Of a stretch of 64,000 bases of DNA, positions 23,531 through 34,991 are shown one piece after another. Below the pieces are notes generated by a model, which made no database searches, had not been told where the DNA came from, and was given only the letters and a program-made list of their open reading frames with translations. The number at the start of each line of letters is the position of its first letter. The first letter of the stretch is position 1. The position numbers were made by a program, and so were the translations under genes. The DNA lies in contig CM055312.2 in NCBI GenBank assembly GCA_029255685.2, forward strand, positions 69,578,792 through 69,642,791, given 5' to 3'. Source of the DNA: Silene conica (taxonomy: Eukaryota; Streptophyta; Magnoliopsida; Caryophyllales; Caryophyllaceae).

Positions 23531-24575
23531 AAACAAACGTAGCATACAGTACAACTGCAAAACCTTCGAAATTCTGAAGTCTGCGAAAGTCTGCTGCAAA
23601 ACCTCCTTCACTAAGCAACCGTCTTCTTTCAATCGTCCGTCATAGTTTCTTTCAATCGTCCGTCATAGTCTTTCAAGCGAGTAATTGAAGTCCCCTTGGC
23701 AACCTTGTTTGAATTACCAATCGAAATTCTGAAGTCTTGCTATCAATCGTCCGTCATAGTTTCTTCTTCACCAAGCAACTGAACCATAATCGTACGCCCT
23801 CTTTCTCCTTTACTCTTGTTTGAATTACCAATTTTCTCGATTTTATTTGGGTTATTATGTTTTATGAATGTTTATGTGGTTTTGTTGTTGAATATATGAT
23901 GTATAATTTGTGGTTTTTGTTTGTAACAAACACCAATTTTTATGTTGAATAAAAGAACGTACGTTTTGATGTTTGTAACCTCTGCATTCCTGCCCTCATT
24001 TGAGACCGTTTGAAGGGGTGAACTGGTTTGATACAATACGTGCTCAATTCCTGGTCTCTTCATAAAAGAAGTGGATTAAGGGGTGAACTGGTTTCCCTTC
24101 AATATAGGATATTAAAAATATGACCTAAAAAAGTGAAACCTTGTTGGATTACTGACCACCATTGTCTTCGCTTAGTGTGCTCCACAATTCTATCAAGGAT
24201 GTACTGATGTAGTATGTCTTCTAGCCACTCGTGAGTTATATACCTCCACTAATTCACAGATACCTTAGAATGTCTTAGTATGTTCCACAGTTTTTTCTTA
24301 GTGGCTAATAGACTTACACTGATTATTTTGTCGTTCGCTACAAGTATGCTAAGCACTATACTTTGAGCAAGGACTAAGGGTAGGGAACAAGGGGTTCGGT
24401 TGTTGCTAGTGCAGTAAACACAATAAGAGTGTAAGATGATGTTCCACAGAAACTGTTGTTGCTTCACATAATTACGAGTAGCGACCTGTCTTCAATCATG
24501 TTTTATGTGTTTTTGTGATGTCAAAATGTAGTGTTTATTTAATTGGTGGTTTGTTTTGTAATTATGTAGCCGAAT
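23531..24575 (+). other. CACTA 5' leader region
   Basis: No long frame. An AG splice acceptor (ATGTAG) lies 11 bases before the transposase ATG at 24576, which suggests a 5' untranslated intron. CCGTCATAGT phrases repeat at about 23635-23760. Confidence 0.45.
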
Positions 24576-27500
24576 ATGGCTCGTACTTGGATGATTAATG
24601 GGAAAAAGGGCGAAGTAGAATATGATGCCGGGTTAGCTGAATTTTATGACTTCGTAATAAAGAACGTGAAAGACAAATCTAGTATGGCGTGCCCTTGTGA
24701 TATGTGCCGGAATATTAGGTATATGAGCTTTGGAGATGTAAGAATACATTTAAATAAGACAAATTTTAATCCAAAGTACACTTGTTGGATTTTCCATGGA
24801 GAATCAAAAAATTTAGATGGAATAGATGTCCAATTTGGGGAGATTGAGAGAGAAACATGCTTGAGTGACGATGAAGAGCCCGATGAGTCTAATTCACTAG
24901 AAGATCCGGGTTATAATATGAATACTGAGGCAGGAGATGGGTGTGATGATATGTTGGATAAATCATGGGGAGATATGTTTGGAGGTGATGAGCAAGAAGG
25001 TATTGTAGATGAAACGGATGAGGATCTTGATGAAAATGATTTGGAGGATATTAGTGTTGTATTGGAGAAATTGAAAGATTCTGAAGTGCCTCTTTATAGT
25101 AGTTGTAAGCACACTAAATTGGCAGCTCTTGTTAAGTTATATAATTTAAAAGCAACAAATGGGTGGAGTGACAAGAGTTTCACAGACCTCCTGAAATTAT
25201 TAAAGGACATGCTCCCCGAAAATAATGTACTTCTTGATCGTACATATGAGGCAAAGAAGATACTTAGGGGAATTGGTATGAAATATGAAAAAATCCACGC
25301 ATGTCCCAATGATTGCATATTATATCGCAAAGGATATGCTAATCTCACTAGTTGCCCAGTGTGTAAGGAATGGCGGTATCAAAAGAAGGAGGGGATCCCA
25401 GCTAAAGTTTTGTGGTACTTTCCAATAATTCCTAGGTTGATACGATTATTTGCGAATAAAGATGATGCCAAATTACTCACATGGCATAGTACATCAAAAG
25501 CAAATGATGGGAAGTTGAGACACCCGGCCGATGGGAAAGACTGTAAGTTTATTGATGCAAAATATCCCGAGTTTGGCAAAGAACCCAGAAATCTCCGCCT
25601 TGCACTCTCCACTGATGGGATGAATCCCTTTGGAAATTTGAGTAGTCAACATAGTACTTGGCCGGTGTTTTTAGCTATTTACAATTTGCCTCCATATCTT
25701 TGCATGAAACGAAAATATTTGATGTTGTCTTTATTGATTTCTGGTCCTAAAGAACCTGGTAATGATATAGATGTCTACTTAGAGCCTCTTCTTGACGATT
25801 TGAGATTGTTGTGGGATGAAGGGATACGAGTGTTTGATGCCTACCAGAATAGTTATTTCAATTTGAAAGCAATGTTACTATGTACTATTTCTGACTTTCC
25901 TGCGTATGGTAATCTATCTGGACACACTGTGCACGGGAAAGAGGCTTGCCCCTTGTGTGGAGAAGATGTCGATTCTTGTTATTTGAAGTTTTCTCGTAAG
26001 CAAGCGTACTTGGGATACCGTAGGTTCTTGGACCCTGATCATTCTTATCGTAAGCTACAAAAACCATTCAATGGAAAACCTGAACATCGATCTCCTCCTA
26101 AGATATTAACCGGTCATGAAGTATATGAAAGAGTGAAAAAAATTGAGATAACTTATGGGAAGAAGGGTTCTAAATTAGCGTCTCGGGGATATAAGAAGAT
26201 GTCTCCTCTTTTTGAAAAACTTCCATATTGGCGTGACCTTTCTATAAGATATTGCTTAGATGTTATGCATATTGAGAAAAATGTGTGTGACAATATAATC
26301 AACACTCTTCTGAATGTTCCGAATAAGTCAAAAGCCAACACATCAGCTAGGTTGGACATGGTGGATATGAAAATCAGACCTGAGTTGGCACCAGAAAAGA
26401 AAGGAACACGATATTATTTGCCTCCGGCTGCTCATACACTTTCAAGAAAGGAGAAAACAGAGTTTTGTGAGTGCTTAAGTAGTGTTAAAGTGCCGGAGGG
26501 ATATTCTTCCAATATCATCAGCCTAGTATCAATGACAGATCTTAAGCTTGTTGGTTTAAAGTCTCATGATTGTCATACTTTGATGCAACAACTACTACCA
26601 GTGGCTATACGTTCGATTTTACCTAAAAAAGTTCGATTCGCCATAAGTAGGTTTTGCTTTTTCTTCAATGCCATATGCAATAAAGTGTTAGATCCCAAGG
26701 AGTTGGAGTCTTTGAAAAAACTAATTGTCACTTCTCTTTGTCAATTGGAAATGTACTTTCCTCCTTCATTTTTCACAATAATGGTGCATTTAACTGTACA
26801 CTTGGTTAGAGAAATCAAATACCTTGGTCCAGTTTATCTAAGGTATCAATATCCTTTTGAGAGATTGATGAAAGTGTATAAGGATTATACATCTAATAGA
26901 TATCGTCCTGAAGGGTCTATTGCTGAGCGTGCAATCACGGATGAAGCACTTTTTTATTGCTATGCACACTTGTCAGATTCTGAGCTACCTGGGATTCCTA
27001 AGAATAGGCACAGTGATTGGATGATGGGCAAAGGTCTTAGGGGTCATGTTCATCTAGATATGGCAACTGAGAAATGGCATATAGCACATACATATTTTCT
27101 TCATAACGAGGATGAGGTACAGCCGTACATTGAGGAACACAAGGCATTGTTGAAGGCGAAGCATCGAAATAAATCAGAGATGTGGATCGCAAGTGAGCAC
27201 AATAAGACTTTTAGAGTTTGGTTCAAGGGTCGAGTTATAGAAGACTTGCAACAATATCCTGAGTATATTTCTTCTAGATTACAGAGGCTTTGTTTTGGGC
27301 CTAAGACTTTTGCATCTTCTTATACTGGTTATGCCGTTAATGGATCCACCTTTTACACTCGTGGGCAAGATGACATGAGCACGATGCAAAATAGTGGTGT
27401 TAGTGTAGAGGCAGAAGGCATGCATTTTGCTAGTTCGAAAGATAAGAAACCAGTTTTAAGTCAAATGCATTATTATGGATTCATTGAAGAGATTTGGGAG

Positions 27501-27902
27501 TTAGATTACACAGATTTTCTAATACCTATATTTGGATGCAAGTGGATTGAAACTACTAGTGGAGTTCGCAAGGATGAACTAGGATTCACCTTAGTAAATC
27601 TTAATAAATTTGGTCATAAGGAGGATCCTTTTATTATAGGGACACAAGCGAAACAAGTATTTTATGTCACCGATCCATTGGATAAAAAGTGGTCAGTTGT
27701 GCTATCTGTAAGAAGTAAGACCACAATGGATAGTTGCGATGACGATGTGGTATTTGAGGGCTTTGATCCTCGTGTACCACATTTAGATGATACGGATATA
27801 TTCGAGCCTTCTAGTTTATATGTTCGTGATGACCATGACGAAGGGATATGGACCAATACCGAGTCTTCTTCTAAAAAACGCCCTCGCGGTTTTGACGCAT
27901 GA
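24576..27902 (+). CDS. CACTA transposase, TNPD type
   Basis: A single open frame of 1108 residues. The N-terminus (MARTWMINGKKG, CPCDMCRN) fits the Transpos_assoc domain. The centre (about 270-560, including LSTDGMNPFGN, PAYGNLSGHTVHGKEACP, YCLDVMHIEKNVCDNII) fits Transposase_21. It is followed by a DUF4218-like region (PPSFFTIMVHLTVHLVREI, YPFERLMKVYKDYTSNR) and a DUF4216-like C-terminal region (YYGFIEEIWELDY, FTLVNLNK). In En/Spm the equivalent protein cuts and joins the element ends with TNPA. No stop or shift interrupts it. The start fits the conserved N-terminal block. Confidence 0.96.
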   Translation: MARTWMINGKKGEVEYDAGLAEFYDFVIKNVKDKSSMACPCDMCRNIRYMSFGDVRIHLNKTNFNPKYTCWIFHGESKNLDGIDVQFGEIERETCLSDDEEPDESNSLEDPGYNMNTEAGDGCDDMLDKSWGDMFGGDEQEGIVDETDEDLDENDLEDISVVLEKLKDSEVPLYSSCKHTKLAALVKLYNLKATNGWSDKSFTDLLKLLKDMLPENNVLLDRTYEAKKILRGIGMKYEKIHACPNDCILYRKGYANLTSCPVCKEWRYQKKEGIPAKVLWYFPIIPRLIRLFANKDDAKLLTWHSTSKANDGKLRHPADGKDCKFIDAKYPEFGKEPRNLRLALSTDGMNPFGNLSSQHSTWPVFLAIYNLPPYLCMKRKYLMLSLLISGPKEPGNDIDVYLEPLLDDLRLLWDEGIRVFDAYQNSYFNLKAMLLCTISDFPAYGNLSGHTVHGKEACPLCGEDVDSCYLKFSRKQAYLGYRRFLDPDHSYRKLQKPFNGKPEHRSPPKILTGHEVYERVKKIEITYGKKGSKLASRGYKKMSPLFEKLPYWRDLSIRYCLDVMHIEKNVCDNIINTLLNVPNKSKANTSARLDMVDMKIRPELAPEKKGTRYYLPPAAHTLSRKEKTEFCECLSSVKVPEGYSSNIISLVSMTDLKLVGLKSHDCHTLMQQLLPVAIRSILPKKVRFAISRFCFFFNAICNKVLDPKELESLKKLIVTSLCQLEMYFPPSFFTIMVHLTVHLVREIKYLGPVYLRYQYPFERLMKVYKDYTSNRYRPEGSIAERAITDEALFYCYAHLSDSELPGIPKNRHSDWMMGKGLRGHVHLDMATEKWHIAHTYFLHNEDEVQPYIEEHKALLKAKHRNKSEMWIASEHNKTFRVWFKGRVIEDLQQYPEYISSRLQRLCFGPKTFASSYTGYAVNGSTFYTRGQDDMSTMQNSGVSVEAEGMHFASSKDKKPVLSQMHYYGFIEEIWELDYTDFLIPIFGCKWIETTSGVRKDELGFTLVNLNKFGHKEDPFIIGTQAKQVFYVTDPLDKKWSVVLSVRSKTTMDSCDDDVVFEGFDPRVPHLDDTDIFEPSSLYVRDDHDEGIWTNTESSSKKRPRGFDA

Positions 27903-27909
27903 TTAGGTA

Positions 27910-27931
27910 CGATTTATTATTTTTATTATTA

Positions 27932-28000
<69 letters not shown>

Positions 28001-28162
28001 ATGGTTTTCCTTTTTTTACTATGGGCAGCAACGACCTGACTTCAGTCCAAGCAACGCTTCAGTCCCATTATAAAATGTAGACTGATGATCTGACTTCAGT
28101 CCAAGCAAACGCTTCAGTCCAAGCAACACTTCTGTCCCATTATTATTATTATTATTATTATC
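27910..28162. repeat. (ATT)n microsatellite and short duplication
   Basis: A run of TAT/ATT triplets from about 27916 to 27999 and a second at 28139-28162. Between them CTGACTTCAGTCCAAGCAA occurs twice. It lies between the two CACTA genes. Confidence 0.9.
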
Positions 28163-28414
28163 ATATAGAATCATTTAGTTTTCTTGGTTGTTTATTTTTG
28201 CTTAGTGGCAGTATGAGACTTCTTGTAATTGGCTCCATTATTGATGTTTTAATATAATTTCTCACATTTTACCGCTTTTCATCAGAAGCATTCCTCATCT
28301 ACATTTCTTATATGCTTTCCTATCATGCATGTTCCAGTGACTTGCTTTCCCTGTTGTGACTTGCTTTCCCTGTTGTGACTTGTTATCCCTGTTTTTTTTT
28401 TGTACAGTTGAACA

Positions 28415-31400
28415 ATGGGCCCGCAAAAACGTAAAAGAAGTCGAAAGAACAACTCTGTTGAGGACGCAAGCGGAAAGAAGGGGATATCTTCTCACAGGGG
28501 CCGAACTGTTTTAGATATGGCTGCAAGAGCTATTAAAGAGAAACAACCCATACAACTTGAGTGGGACAAAGAAGATAAATTGCCGACAGGAAAATATGCA
28601 TCTAAGTTTAGTTCATGGATAGGCGTGACTGTTCGGGGGATTGTTAGTCCCGCACTGGATAGTTGGGAGGATGTGGATCAACCGACATTGAACCTTATGC
28701 TGAGTGAACTGACGGTATGTTATTTTAACCTATATAATGATCCTCTTATTATTTCAATGAAGTTGAAGTATGAGTTAAGATGTATAAATGGTGGGTTAAT
28801 GTAATTGATTTGACATTTATGTTTTTGTGAATGTTTATGTGGTTTGATGATGAATATAAGATGTATAAATGGTGGGTTAATGTAATTGATGAAGGGCTTA
28901 TTAGTTTGCTTGGGTTTGGGTGTTAACAATTTCTGAAATACCATGTCACATGTACTGCTGCTCTATGCTACTACTTACTGCGTTTTCGAATGCTTTTATT
29001 AGTACTCATATGATCCTATTGTTGTTACTACTTCCTACCTCTATTTCTGCAACACTACACCACGCCTTTACTGCATTTCTGGGTCTGTACCCCTGCATAT
29101 TACTACTCTACCTATTTCTGTCCTGCTCCTTTTGTTTCTGCAATTCGGTGGTTGATCTACTGTGTTGTTGTACATACCTGATGTCCTATGCTTACTACTA
29201 CTGTTGCTGTAACTACTATGATATTGCACCAGACCCCCCCTACTGCACTCATTTTTCTACTTCTGTCCGCTTCTCTGGTCTGTTCAAACCAGAACAGCCA
29301 CTGAACGCATTGGTATTACTGTTGCTGTACATTACTGTCACTGTTGTATAGCTGCGCTGATGCGCAATCGTGACCACTACACCCTGGCTAATACATGGAT
29401 GGTTTCAAAAAGTAGCCCATATTTGTCCGATAACACCGATATTTGACTGATATGGCTCATAATTTACAAATTCTTGGCTGGTACTAGGCTAATAAAGCTG
29501 ATAGTAGATTGATATGGCTATATGAGCAATATAAAACAAGCGGCGATAAGCATGACACTGGATACGCCACCACATTATAGTATGGAACCAGGTTTCGCCA
29601 CCATTACTGCAATAGTGACCGACACCGCAACTTAACACCATGCTTGATACCCTTCTGGTGTTGAAATGGAACACTGATGCTTCTGTAAGGGAAGATGATA
29701 ATAAGGCTGCAATTGGAGGGGTTTTAAGGGACTGGAACGGTTCCTTTAGATGCGTGTTTTCCTGTCCGCTTGATTGTTGTGAGAGTAATGAGGCAGAAGT
29801 GAAATCCATTTACAAGGCGTTGGAGATAGCCTCGTGTAAGGATTGGTTGTTGAACCTTCATATGGTTATTGAGTCTGATTCGATGAATGCAGTAAGGTGG
29901 TGCAACGAGGATAATGGTGGTCCGTTGAACTTGGGTTATATGCTGAATTTTATCAGGGAATGTAGGAGATGGTGGCCGGGACTGGAAATTACGTATATGG
30001 GCAGGAAGTCGAATTCAGTTGCAGATCGTCTTTCTAAACAAGGAAGTCGAAAGCTGAATTTGGGTATAGACATGAATAGGAAAACATGAAGTATCCAAAT
30101 TTTCTAAACCAAGGCATGTCAACTTACATTTGATCAACAACACTTAGCAACTGACCAGAAACCACCTACATTCTTTATCTCCATTCTCCCTTGTCTCTCT
30201 TAGCTTTGCACTTGTTCAAACTTCAATGCTTGTTGCTTACTTCTTTCTTACACTCTCTCTGATGCTCATAGACATGGAATAGGCTCATCGAACTTCTTAG
30301 ATGAATGGGAACTTCAATATATAGGTTGTTTATTAAATTGATGAACATACAAATGTAAAAATGAGTCTCAATATCTCATTTAACACTTTATCTTAGCCAT
30401 AAAATTGCTTATTTCTCATGAACAGCTGAGATCATACAGTCGTACAGATTAGCTTCAAAAAATTTGATTATAAATTTGATTGCTTACCATAGTAGGTTAT
30501 TTAATTCATGGCAATTGTTAGTCTCGTTAAATAATGTGTAAGGTTGTCTAAGCTAATTAAAAGTTTGTTCATATTTCAGGGTGCTTTCCATGTCATTGAA
30601 GAGCGTCACGATTGGTGTCTCCAAAAGATGGCTGAATTATGGAGAAAATGGAAATGCACTTTGGTTCGTAAGTGGATGTATGATGAGACGGAAGCTATCC
30701 AGAAGACACCACCACCCTTGTATAAGCAGATTACACAAGATGATTGGAACAAGTTTCTGGCATCTCACACTAGTGAAAAATTCAAGGTAATATTTCTATT
30801 TTTGTAGACACGCAAATTATTTCATGATAATATATATATATGTATATAGTATCTCGTACTATTTTTCACTCTATATGATTTATGTTATTAGGCGATCAGT
30901 GATAAAAACAAGGAGAATGCCTCTAAAAAAAAGGGGAAATACTTTGGCTCACGAGCAGGATATCGAGGGATTCAAGTTAAAGTCGTAAGTTCTATGTATT
31001 GGTTTCATTTTTTAGCTAACTTCCAGGTCAAAAGTAGGCATGAATTTTCATGAACTCTCTTCTTTTTTGATAGAAAGAAGATTTAGCTGCCAAGGGAAAA
31101 CCAGTGGAAAAAGTTGATCGATATTTAACTTGGCTAAGGGCTCACAAGTCAGCGAAAGGGGACATGACTGATTATGATAAGGAAGTTGCTTTAAAAATTG
31201 TAAGTTGAACATTTTTGTAATTTAACTCGGTTTAGTTCAGTTGTTTAATTTATTAGTGCTATTTACTCATTTTTTTTGGCTGCTAAAAACTTAATTAATA
31301 TTGTTGATTGCAGGAATCCCTTGAAAAGGATGTTGAGGCTGGTTTATTTGTGCCCGAAGGACGGGAAGACATACTCGCTAAGGCGATAGGCAAGCCTGAG

Positions 31401-34008
31401 CATCCGGGCCGTGTGCGAGGAATTCCTAACGGTATTTCCATAACAGAGTATTTTGGGAAGGGACCAAAAAAACCGACAAGAGAAGAGTTGTACGAGAAGA
31501 TCAATTACATGCAACACCAAATTGATGACTTGGAAAAGCTGAAATCAGTGATGATGCAGTTTTGGCTAACTGGTGAGAAGCCAAGTACTAAAGTATTAGA
31601 CGATTTAATGCACGGAGGAGCATCTATGAGTACCGAGGGATCGACAAATTCTGCATCACTACACGTGAGTGAAGAGCCACGCCCAGAGGAGACACCCCGA
31701 GAGGAGGATTATCAAACACCCAAGACCAATGTTCTGAAGATTCCTACCATATCACCAGGGCAGGTTGTAAAAGGTTTTCATTAAGAAGGATCTGTAAGCT
31801 TTACATTTAAAACATTATCTAGTTCAAAGTCGATGAAAAAAGTTTTAAAACATTAATCTATCTATGCAGGGGTCTCACAGGCAATCACTCTCACTAAAAG
31901 GAGTGCAATCACTACAAGTGACTGAGGATCCACCCGTGACCAATGTTTTGAAGATTCCTGGCCCAGTAACACAACAGGTATATATGTAAGCTTTTCATTA
32001 AAGACGCTACTTTATAGTAAATGAAAAAAGTTTGAAATTCTACTATAACTTAAATTTTCAGGCTTGGAAAGATTGTGTGCTATCACAGCCAAACAAATCA
32101 TCGAAGATAGTGGCTTCAGGAATGGTATACCTATCAAGTAAGGACGAATTTGTTTCCATTCATGGCAGTGCCCTTCGTGATGGTTTTAGAAAAGTGTCAA
32201 TCAAGGAAATCTATTCTGGGTCGGAAAATGTTGATTTACCAATGCCTGTTGGTGATATGATAACATTGACTCATGCTAAGGGTTCATTTATTCAGTGGCC
32301 GCAAAGTCATATACATAGTCCTGTTGATAAGGTAACTAAGATTTCTAGCTAGTATAATGATATAAGATACACTGAGTGTTATACCATTTATCAACTTATT
32401 TATGCCAACTTTTAGATAACCATGAAAAAGAATGATCAAGGAAAAAATAAAGCAGCAGCAGCAAAGAAGTCCAAGCCTCAGAAGTGTTCGCCCTCGATTT
32501 CGCCATCTTCTTTCCTTGGAATTGAAGTTAGTCACAATTTTAAGCAAAAGCAGAGGACCATGGATTTGAAGTTATTAGAAACTGAGGCTCGGGTTTTAAA
32601 GGCAAGTGGGACAATGATCAGTGTTCCCATTGATGAACATGTGTTACACAATGAACAAACTTGCTACCTTAGTTATGAGGAGGTTGTTCATTTGTTAGAT
32701 GAACAAATGATTGGTGCCTCTCACATTACACTCTTTATGAGGTTCGGTCTCTTTGTTTAAGCTTCCCCTTTGCAATCCCATTAGTATATATTTGATAATA
32801 TGCAAACTAGTACTAAATAGTTACTATGGATTCTTATTGTTGTAGGTATTTGAGTGATCTTGCCGTTAGTATGCAAATTACTAGTTACTATGGATTCTTG
32901 TACCCAGAGATAATGTCCTCAGAATCCGTTGCTCCGGATGAAAATTATCGATCCGATTATGTTGCTAGGGCAATGACATGTACCGATTGTGGAAAAGGTC
33001 GGAAACTTATAATTGCTCCATATGCCCAGGGGTACGTAATTATAAATTTCTTTTCATAGTATTATTATTGATGACTTGATTAATTATTTTATTATTTTTT
33101 GTCAATATTTAAGTTGATATCTTCGTTGTATTTTTCTATAACTTGTAGTAAGCATTGGATGTTGGGCGCGATCAATCCGGCTCAAAGTACAGTGTATTGG
33201 TGTGATCCTGCCGGACATACAGAGCCTCGTCAATTTTTCGTGGATACAATTACCAAGTATGTCTAACTTATTTATGATCTTATGCTTTTTTATTTTGCCT
33301 TCATATATTATACCTCCCGTTACTCCCCTGCATTTGCCTTAAAATGTTTCTGTAGGCTAGGAACAAAAGTTAAGCCACCCAAAAGCCATCAATCATAGAC
33401 TTTAGCTTGTTTTTCTATTATACTTTAAATTAACGCTTCATTATCAACTAAAACTGAATAAATATATAAACCTGGCTATCTATATATACAGGGCCTTTGA
33501 GAAAAGGAACTCTATCGATCCACTTGCAAAATATGAGGCAATGGCGTTGTTTGGAAAAAGATTAAGGTACTTCTTGTATATATAGTATATATCTATATAT
33601 ATCTTAACATATTGTTTCTCTTATTAAGTATAGTACATACATGTGCGTGAAGTACTTATTTATAATATGAGCTCCCCTTTCAGGCCCCTTTGCAGCCTTG
33701 TGGTTCCGTTTTATGTGGATATTATATTTGTCGATACATGTTGGACGTCGTCAAAGGAAGATATGTTACTATTACTCCAAATGTACGTATGTTTTTGGTT
33801 TTTTAGTTCATCTACTTACTTACCTCTATCATTTTACTTATATAGGAGTCTTGGATAGAATTTTTCTAACCAATTTTTGAAAATTTGTTTGTAGTTCATG
33901 CTTAGAGCCCCATTGACATATTCGCTTGAGCAAATTGACGAGGTGAGGGATATATGGGCTAACTTTGCGCTCCAGTTTAAGCCAGCCATGAACGATGATG
34001 AAGTTTAG
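28415..34008 (+). CDS. CACTA second gene: TNPA-like plus Ulp1 protease
   Basis: A multi-exon gene with readable GT/AG borders: 28415-28713, 30580-30786, 30892-30984, 31074-31200, 31314-31763, 31870-31977, 32062-32331, 32416-32741, 32846-33031, 33149-33256, 33492-33567, 33684-33780 and 33898-34008 (stop). The first exons (KRKRSRKN; WKCTLVRKWMYDE; DDWNKFLASHTSEKFK; KPEHPGRVRGI) resemble the plant Transposase_24 family. A middle part around 32062-32331 resembles a plant transposon-associated domain. The C-terminal part is Ulp1-like: KHWMLGAI (His), VYWCDP (Asp) and SVLCGYYICRYM (Cys). Joining 33492-33567 to 33684 does not keep the frame of the Cys exon, so that junction is misread, alternatively spliced or damaged. 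The family role of the protease in transposition is not known. Confidence 0.75.
29640..30089 (+). CDS. RNase H-like (RVT_3) frame in a CACTA intron
   Basis: 149 residues within the 1.9-kb first intron of the second CACTA gene. LKWNTDASVR, NEAEVKSIYKALEIA, MVIESDSMNAVRW and SNSVADRLSKQG fit an RNase H fold with its acidic residues (Asp, Glu, Asp, Asp) in place. Such domains end many plant LINEs and also occur as solitary genes. No reverse transcriptase lies upstream, so a 5'-truncated LINE copy is likely. The surrounding 28714-29639 is gene-free, with a duplicated GATGTATAAATGGTGGGTTA phrase near 28780 and 28860. Confidence 0.7.
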   Translation: MLDTLLVLKWNTDASVREDDNKAAIGGVLRDWNGSFRCVFSCPLDCCESNEAEVKSIYKALEIASCKDWLLNLHMVIESDSMNAVRWCNEDNGGPLNLGYMLNFIRECRRWWPGLEITYMGRKSNSVADRLSKQGSRKLNLGIDMNRKT

Positions 34009-34249
34009 CTTAAGTCGTAGCTAGAAGTTTAGCTTAAGTACATACGTATCTAGAATTTGTGGATCGGAAAGTATGTTGATATATATGAATGATGTAGTAT
34101 TTGGAGATTTTTCTCTATATATGGCTAATTTTGGACCTGAATATAGTTGTTGGAGCAATGTTATTGTACGCTTATTTGCAGGAAGAATTATATATAATAG
34201 GCCGGAAGAATTATAAATTAATTTATTAAAAAAAAATAGCAGGTGCAAA

Positions 34250-34657
34250 GAGAACGGTTATGTTCTCAAGCGTGCTCTATTAATTCAAAAATATGGCGCG
34301 AAGTTTGAACAAAAGAGAACGGTTCAAAATAGAACCGTTCTGGTAAGTGACCTAAGAGAACGGTTTAAAAGGGCAAAGAGAACGGTTAAACAGGGCAAAG
34401 AGAACGGTTGGGCAGGACAAAAGAGAACGGTTCAAAATAGAACCGTTCTGGTAAGTGACCTAAGAGAACGGTTTAAAAGGGTAAAGAGAACGGTTAAACA
34501 GGGCAAAGAGAACGGTTGAGCAGGACATAAGAGCACGGTTCATGTCAGAACCGTTCTGGTAAGTGCACAACTAAGAGCACGGTTGAACCGTTCTCTTAGG
34601 TAAAGAGCACGGCTAGGGGGAGCACGGTTCCGCCACTCATAGGAGAACGGTTTTTAA
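34250..34657. repeat. CACTA right subterminal repeats
   Basis: More than ten AGAGAACGGTT / AACCGTTCT phrases, including a near-duplicate block of about 120 bases (about 34312-34430 and 34430-34550). They mirror the left subterminal region. Confidence 0.87.
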
Positions 34658-34687
34658 CCGTCTTCGTATCTGTATTTTGTAGTAGTG
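34658..34687 (-). repeat. CACTA right terminal inverted repeat
   Basis: Read on the minus strand it begins CACTACTACAAAATACAG and continues to GAAGACGG. It is followed by the TAG target duplication. Confidence 0.93.
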
Positions 34688-34690
34688 TAG

Positions 34691-34991
34691 CCTGGTAACT
34701 ATTGTTATAAGGAAATTCAATAAGGTCCAACTTATTTTCCCAACCTCCTTGAAACTGCAAAACACATGCTCATAGCATATCCTCAAGTATCTGATTTGTT
34801 CGCTCAGTCTGACCATCAGTAATAGGGTGAAATGCAGTACTCATTTTGAGCTTAGTTCCCAAGGCTTTATGTAATTTTTCCCAAAATATAGTAACAAACC
34901 TAGCATCTTTATCCGACACAATGACACTCGCGACACCATGGAGTCTTAGCACATAATGTACATAAGCATCATCAAGTTGCTTCTTTTTCCA
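34691..34991 (-). mobile_element. Tekay-like remnant, integrase core part
   Basis: Minus-strand integrase sequence ([34 protein letters not shown]). It is the neighbour, in gene order, of the piece at 22611-23089. It is broken and ends at 34991, where an unrelated LTR begins. Confidence 0.85.

Larger units (their letters stand above)
23087..34690 (+). mobile_element. Complete CACTA (En/Spm-type) DNA transposon
   Basis: An 11,598-base element at 23090-34687. Both ends carry inverted repeats beginning CACTACTACAAA and continuing to a shared AGACGG, and a 3-bp target duplication TAG lies at 23087-23089 and 34688-34690. Subterminal repeats fill about 400 bases at each end. It encodes a TNPD-type transposase and a second multi-exon gene joining a plant Transposase_24-like region to a Ulp1-type protease. 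It sits inside a Tekay-like pol gene whose halves flank it. The transposase frame is open throughout, so recent activity is plausible. Confidence 0.95.

Noticed and set aside
28920-29351. A 143-aa Cys/Leu/Tyr-rich frame in the CACTA intron
   Set aside because: Low-complexity CTACT/CTGCT-rich sequence with no domain, splice or homology support.
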